Shown here one piece after another: positions 7,582 to 9,950 of a DNA stretch of 9,950 nucleotides (its first letter is position 1; every line of letters starts with the position of its first letter). Position numbers and translations under genes: made by a program. The stretch is from the NCBI GenBank assembly GCA_947588325.1, contig CANPYH010000047.1:1-9950 (forward strand), written 5' to 3'. The notes below the pieces were generated by a model. It was not told the DNA's origin. It did not search any database and was given only the letters and a program-made list of their open reading frames with translations. This DNA comes from an uncultured Clostridia bacterium. Its GTDB lineage: Bacteria; Bacillota; Clostridia; Christensenellales; Pumilibacteraceae.

Positions 7582-8361
7582 ATGGACCCCGAGAGACTTT
7601 TCGAACAATATCTCCGCGAGTATTTTGCCGAGAATCCCTCCGCGGCGGCGGACCCCGAAGAGGCGTTGACAAAGGCGTACTCACAGTGGGCGGACGAGCC
7701 GACGGACGAGTTGGGCGGTAAGTCCCCGCGCGAGGCGATAGAGGGCATTACGGACATAGGCGAACTGCTTAAAATGGCGGAGAGCAGCGTTAAAAGGGGA
7801 GGCGAACCGTCGCCGCTGGTAATGGACAGAATAGTCGAACTGCCTGCGGAGCGCGAACTGACGGAAATTTTGGAGGGCGATGGCGACGACAGAATGCGCA
7901 CGCTTGCCGCCGAACTGCTGTCGAGAATGGATAAACTGCCCGTGCTTACCTCGCTTGAACTCGTGTTCGACCCCGACGAGTCGGACGTCGTCAGGGAAGC
8001 ATTGATAGACAAACTTAAATATGCGGATAACGTTGCGCCCGCACTGCTCGAAAGGATAGACGGGACGGCGGACAAAAAGATACTTGCCGAGTTGCTCGTT
8101 TCAACAGGCGTCAGGGAGGACAGGATATATGACCTTCTCCTCGGACTGCTCCGCTCGGGCGACTGCCTGCCCTTTGCCGCGCAACTCCTTGCCGAGTACG
8201 GCGACGAACGCGCTATCGAACCGCTCAGCGAACTTGCCGAGACGGCGGTATATGCCGACTATATCGAACTTCGGAACGCCGTCGAAGGATTGGGCGGGGA
8301 ACTCACCCTCCGCTTTAATTGGGAGGGCGACGCCACCTATAAGAAAATCAAGGGCGAATAA
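7582..8361 (+). CDS. HEAT-like repeat protein
   Basis: Protein of 259 residues, strongly acidic, with no signal peptide. The N-terminal part has a short motif ending in DELGGKSPREAI (42-53). LGGKSP-type motifs also occur in unrelated small proteins, so I do not use it to assign a function. Helical pairs follow from about 100, and residues 196-236 (AAQLLAEYGDERAIEPLSEL and onward) match the HEAT/PBS-lyase-type repeat well. Family members act as protein-interaction scaffolds or, rarely, as lyases; no catalytic residues are recognised. GAGGA (7571-7575) is six bases before the ATG, and the gene begins one base after the preceding stop. It is the last gene of the block, with a terminator about 110 bases downstream. 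The function is unknown. Confidence 0.78.
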   Translation: MDPERLFEQYLREYFAENPSAAADPEEALTKAYSQWADEPTDELGGKSPREAIEGITDIGELLKMAESSVKRGGEPSPLVMDRIVELPAERELTEILEGDGDDRMRTLAAELLSRMDKLPVLTSLELVFDPDESDVVREALIDKLKYADNVAPALLERIDGTADKKILAELLVSTGVREDRIYDLLLGLLRSGDCLPFAAQLLAEYGDERAIEPLSELAETAVYADYIELRNAVEGLGGELTLRFNWEGDATYKKIKGE

Positions 8362-8472
8362 TATTCGGCAATGCAAAGAAACATAACATAAGAACATAAA
8401 GCCAAAACGCCATAATTGATTGAAGTATATTAAGTCGATATCCGCTTATTCTTAAACCGAATAATTGTGCAT
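8362..8472 (+). other. AT-rich non-coding stretch before the terminator
   Basis: I see no gene or RNA here. The composition is AT-rich compared with the preceding coding region. A weak hairpin TTATTC/GAATAA (8446-8451 with 8459-8464) lies just before the terminator stem. It is probably the 3' untranslated end of the block. Confidence 0.4.
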
Positions 8473-8512
8473 AACCCACCCGCGAGGAGACTTTCCCTCG
8501 CGGGTGGGTTTT
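8473..8512 (+). terminator. Intrinsic terminator of the repeat-protein block
   Basis: A perfect 15-bp stem pairs 8473-8487 (AACCCACCCGCGAGG) with 8496-8510, around an 8-base loop, and is followed by TTTT (8509-8512). The T-run is short, but the stem is long and GC-rich. On the reverse strand no T-run follows, so termination is expected for rightward transcription. Confidence 0.9.
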
Positions 8513-8610
8513 ATAACGCTTTTGCACGGAACTTCAAAGAATTTTTTCCAAACTACTTGACACAGAGTGGCAAGATTGATATATTGAGCATATACGCGAA
8601 AAGCGTTATA
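8512..8610. repeat. 12-base inverted repeat flanking a promoter
   Basis: TATAACGCTTTT at 8512-8523 and its exact reverse complement AAAAGCGTTATA at 8599-8610 enclose 75 bases that contain the whole promoter of the lipoprotein gene. The left arm starts on the last T of the terminator and the right arm lies in the mRNA leader, so they would not pair within one normal transcript. The layout resembles invertible promoters of surface-protein genes, but no recombinase gene is visible in the window and a chance match cannot be excluded. Confidence 0.45.
8557..8585 (+). promoter_or_regulatory. Strong promoter of the LRR lipoprotein gene
   Basis: A perfect TTGACA (8557-8562) and TATATT (8580-8585) are separated by 17 bases, and TGA immediately before the -10 box gives an extended -10. 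Transcription should start near 8592, leaving a leader of about 40 bases that carries AAGGAGGGG (8617-8625). Confidence 0.88.
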
Positions 8611-8630
8611 CGGGTTAAGGAGGGGAAAAT

Positions 8631-9713
8631 ATGAACACTTTCAAGAGAAAAATTATTCCTGTAATACTTTTAGTCGCGCTTATTGCCATATCCGTATCAT
8701 TATGTATATCCCTTTCGGGTTGCGGTGAAGGGACGAGCGGGCTAAAATATATGAAAATCGAAGGCAAAAATGAGTATGCCTGCGTTGGCGGTCTCGACGA
8801 GAAAGAGTGGTACGATTCGGTAACCGTAGCGTCCAAATATAAAGGTTGTCCTGTCACGTCTATCAAGGAAGAAGCATTCAAAGATTGCGACAGAATATCG
8901 AGAATAATACTTCCGCCCACTCTTAAAACCATAGAATCTTATGCGTTTGAAGATTGTGGGCGTCTTAAAAGCATAGATATACCCGACAGTGTGACGGAAA
9001 TAGAAGACAGGGCGTTTGCGGGTTGCGGGTTGACCGACATAACCATTCCGAGCGGCGTCACAACAATACGCGGTGGCACATTTGCGGAGTGTGCTTTGTT
9101 GAAAAATGTAACGTTAAAAGAGGGTGTGACGACAATAAAGTCATTTGCATTCCATAAGTGTTACAGTCTTGCAAACATATCGATTCCGAACAGCGTTACA
9201 ACCATTGAAGATGAAGTATTCAATCTTTGTGACAACATAAAATATAACGAATTCGGTCACGGGTGCTATATCGGTAACGAAACCAATCCTTATCTTGTTT
9301 TGATGAAGGGTGAAGATGAGAGTACGACTTGCGAGATTTCCAATCAGACGCGTTTTATTTATTATGCAGCCTTCAGCGATAATTGGGATCTCATAGATTT
9401 AACTATTCCGGGTAACGTGGAAATCATAGGTCGCGAGGCGTTTTATTTTTGCGATATAACGAGTGTTATTATAAACGACGGAGTAAAGATTATAGGAGAT
9501 AAGGCATTCTCAAATAGCGAACTTACCGATGTTGTTTTACCGAGTAGTTTAACGAGTATCGGAAAAAAGGCGTTCTATGAATGCGCTATTCCGGAAATTA
9601 TATTTTCAGGCACCATGGATCAATGGAACAGTATTACGAAGGGCGATAATTGGGAGCCGATGTTTAATTTTACTGTGATTTGCGATAACGGCAACATTGA
9701 ATACGACGAGTGA
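8631..9713 (+). CDS. BspA-like leucine-rich-repeat surface lipoprotein
   Basis: Predicted lipoprotein of 360 residues on the outer face of the membrane. A basic N-terminus (KRK), a hydrophobic stretch (8-27) and the lipobox LSGC (28-31) give a mature end at C31. From about residue 76 it is built of BspA/LRR_5 repeats of 22-24 residues with the pattern TsI..yAF..C..L..I.iP.sV: units start near 76, 100, 122, 144, 167, 190, 264, 286 and 308. Residues 205-245 break the pattern with an insert of the kind seen in gut Clostridia relatives (NPYLVL). The last unit ends with the GTMDQWNSI motif (327-335) and VICDNG, a common finish of this family. Relatives bind host or microbial surfaces; the ligand here is unknown. 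The start has AGGAGG seven bases upstream. The gene has its own promoter and terminator, and sampled GC is about 37-43%, well below its neighbours, suggesting transfer. Confidence 0.92.
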   Translation: MNTFKRKIIPVILLVALIAISVSLCISLSGCGEGTSGLKYMKIEGKNEYACVGGLDEKEWYDSVTVASKYKGCPVTSIKEEAFKDCDRISRIILPPTLKTIESYAFEDCGRLKSIDIPDSVTEIEDRAFAGCGLTDITIPSGVTTIRGGTFAECALLKNVTLKEGVTTIKSFAFHKCYSLANISIPNSVTTIEDEVFNLCDNIKYNEFGHGCYIGNETNPYLVLMKGEDESTTCEISNQTRFIYYAAFSDNWDLIDLTIPGNVEIIGREAFYFCDITSVIINDGVKIIGDKAFSNSELTDVVLPSSLTSIGKKAFYECAIPEIIFSGTMDQWNSITKGDNWEPMFNFTVICDNGNIEYDE

Positions 9714-9738
9714 TAATGTCTTTTACCTTTACCGACAT

Positions 9739-9769
9739 AAAGACCTTTGCGCGGGCAAGGGTCTTTTTT
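9739..9769 (+). terminator. Intrinsic terminator of the LRR lipoprotein gene
   Basis: AAAGACCTTTGC (9739-9750) pairs with GCAAGGGTCTTT (9755-9766), 12 bp with one wobble, around the loop GCGG. A run of six T (9764-9769) closes it. It lies 25 bases after the stop codon. Confidence 0.93.
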
Positions 9770-9889
9770 GTGCCCATAATCGAGAATACAAACCCGAATA
9801 ATCACAAAGCCGATATATGTGTCTTGTATCTATACGCCCGATAATGCAAACTGTGGGCAAAAGGCGGGGACGGGGCATAGATATATACT

Positions 9890-9950
9890 ATGCTGATCGG
9901 ACTGTTTGACAGCGGGGTGGGAGGCTTAAGCGTACTTGCCGCGTGCAGGC
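9890..9950 (+). CDS. murI: Glutamate racemase, N-terminal fragment cut by window edge
   Basis: Cytoplasmic enzyme that converts L-glutamate to D-glutamate for peptidoglycan. Only 20 residues are visible, but they include the family signature GLFDSGVGGLSVL (4-16), whose D7 and S8 belong to the active site. An in-frame TAG at 9878 excludes an earlier start, so the ATG at 9890 is the only ATG possible. The nearest purine-rich run (GACGGGG, 9869-9875) is 14 bases away, so ribosome binding looks weak. The 120 bases before it (9770-9889) show no convincing promoter. The rest of the gene is outside the window. Confidence 0.9.
   Translation, partial: MLIGLFDSGVGGLSVLAACR

Noticed and set aside
7675..7740. 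LGGKSP motif in the HEAT-like protein as an antitoxin (MbcA/ParS-type) domain
   Set aside because: The match is a few residues only, there is no toxin gene next to it, and the rest of the protein is a helical repeat.
9770..9889. Promoter for murI around GATAAT (9840-9845) or TATACT (9884-9889)
   Set aside because: No -35 box at proper spacing is present for either; I could not support a call.

Overview
The window looks like a chromosomal segment from a Gram-positive, Firmicutes-type bacterium, most likely a Clostridia member of gut type. This rests on strong sigma-A style promoters (TTGACA-17-TAAAAT, TTGCAA-17-TATAAT, TTGACA-17-TATATT), AGGAGG-type ribosome binding sites, intrinsic hairpin/T-run terminators, frequent ATA isoleucine codons, and a BspA-type leucine-rich-repeat lipoprotein with a Gram-positive-style lipobox. 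The lineage is inference; nothing here fixes a genus. Sampled 60-base lines suggest about 60-68% GC in parts of the core genes and about 37-43% in the lipoprotein gene.

Layout. Bases 1-3247 are read leftward. The first 420 codons of ilvB (acetolactate synthase large subunit) run off the left edge, and upstream of it lies mgtE (Mg2+ channel/transporter), each with its own recognisable promoter. A divergent promoter region (about 3279-3419) separates these from a rightward block: an M20D-type metal-dependent amidohydrolase, then three tightly packed genes (4592-8361). These three encode a six-helix membrane protein with a long charged cytoplasmic tail, a TPR-type helical repeat protein (8-base overlap) and a HEAT-like repeat protein (1-base gap). 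A strong terminator at 8473-8512 closes the block.

Next comes a self-contained unit: a near-consensus promoter with extended -10 (8557-8585), a strong ribosome binding site, a 360-residue BspA-like LRR lipoprotein and its own terminator (9739-9769). The promoter sits between two 12-base inverted arms. The right edge holds the first 20 codons of murI (glutamate racemase).

How the genes relate. ilvB, mgtE, the amidohydrolase and murI are housekeeping genes with no evident shared pathway. The least understood part is the membrane/TPR/HEAT trio, whose packing implies coupled translation and perhaps a membrane-anchored scaffold. The points most worth a second look are that trio, the inverted repeat around the lipoprotein promoter, and the duplicated N-terminal domain of MgtE.
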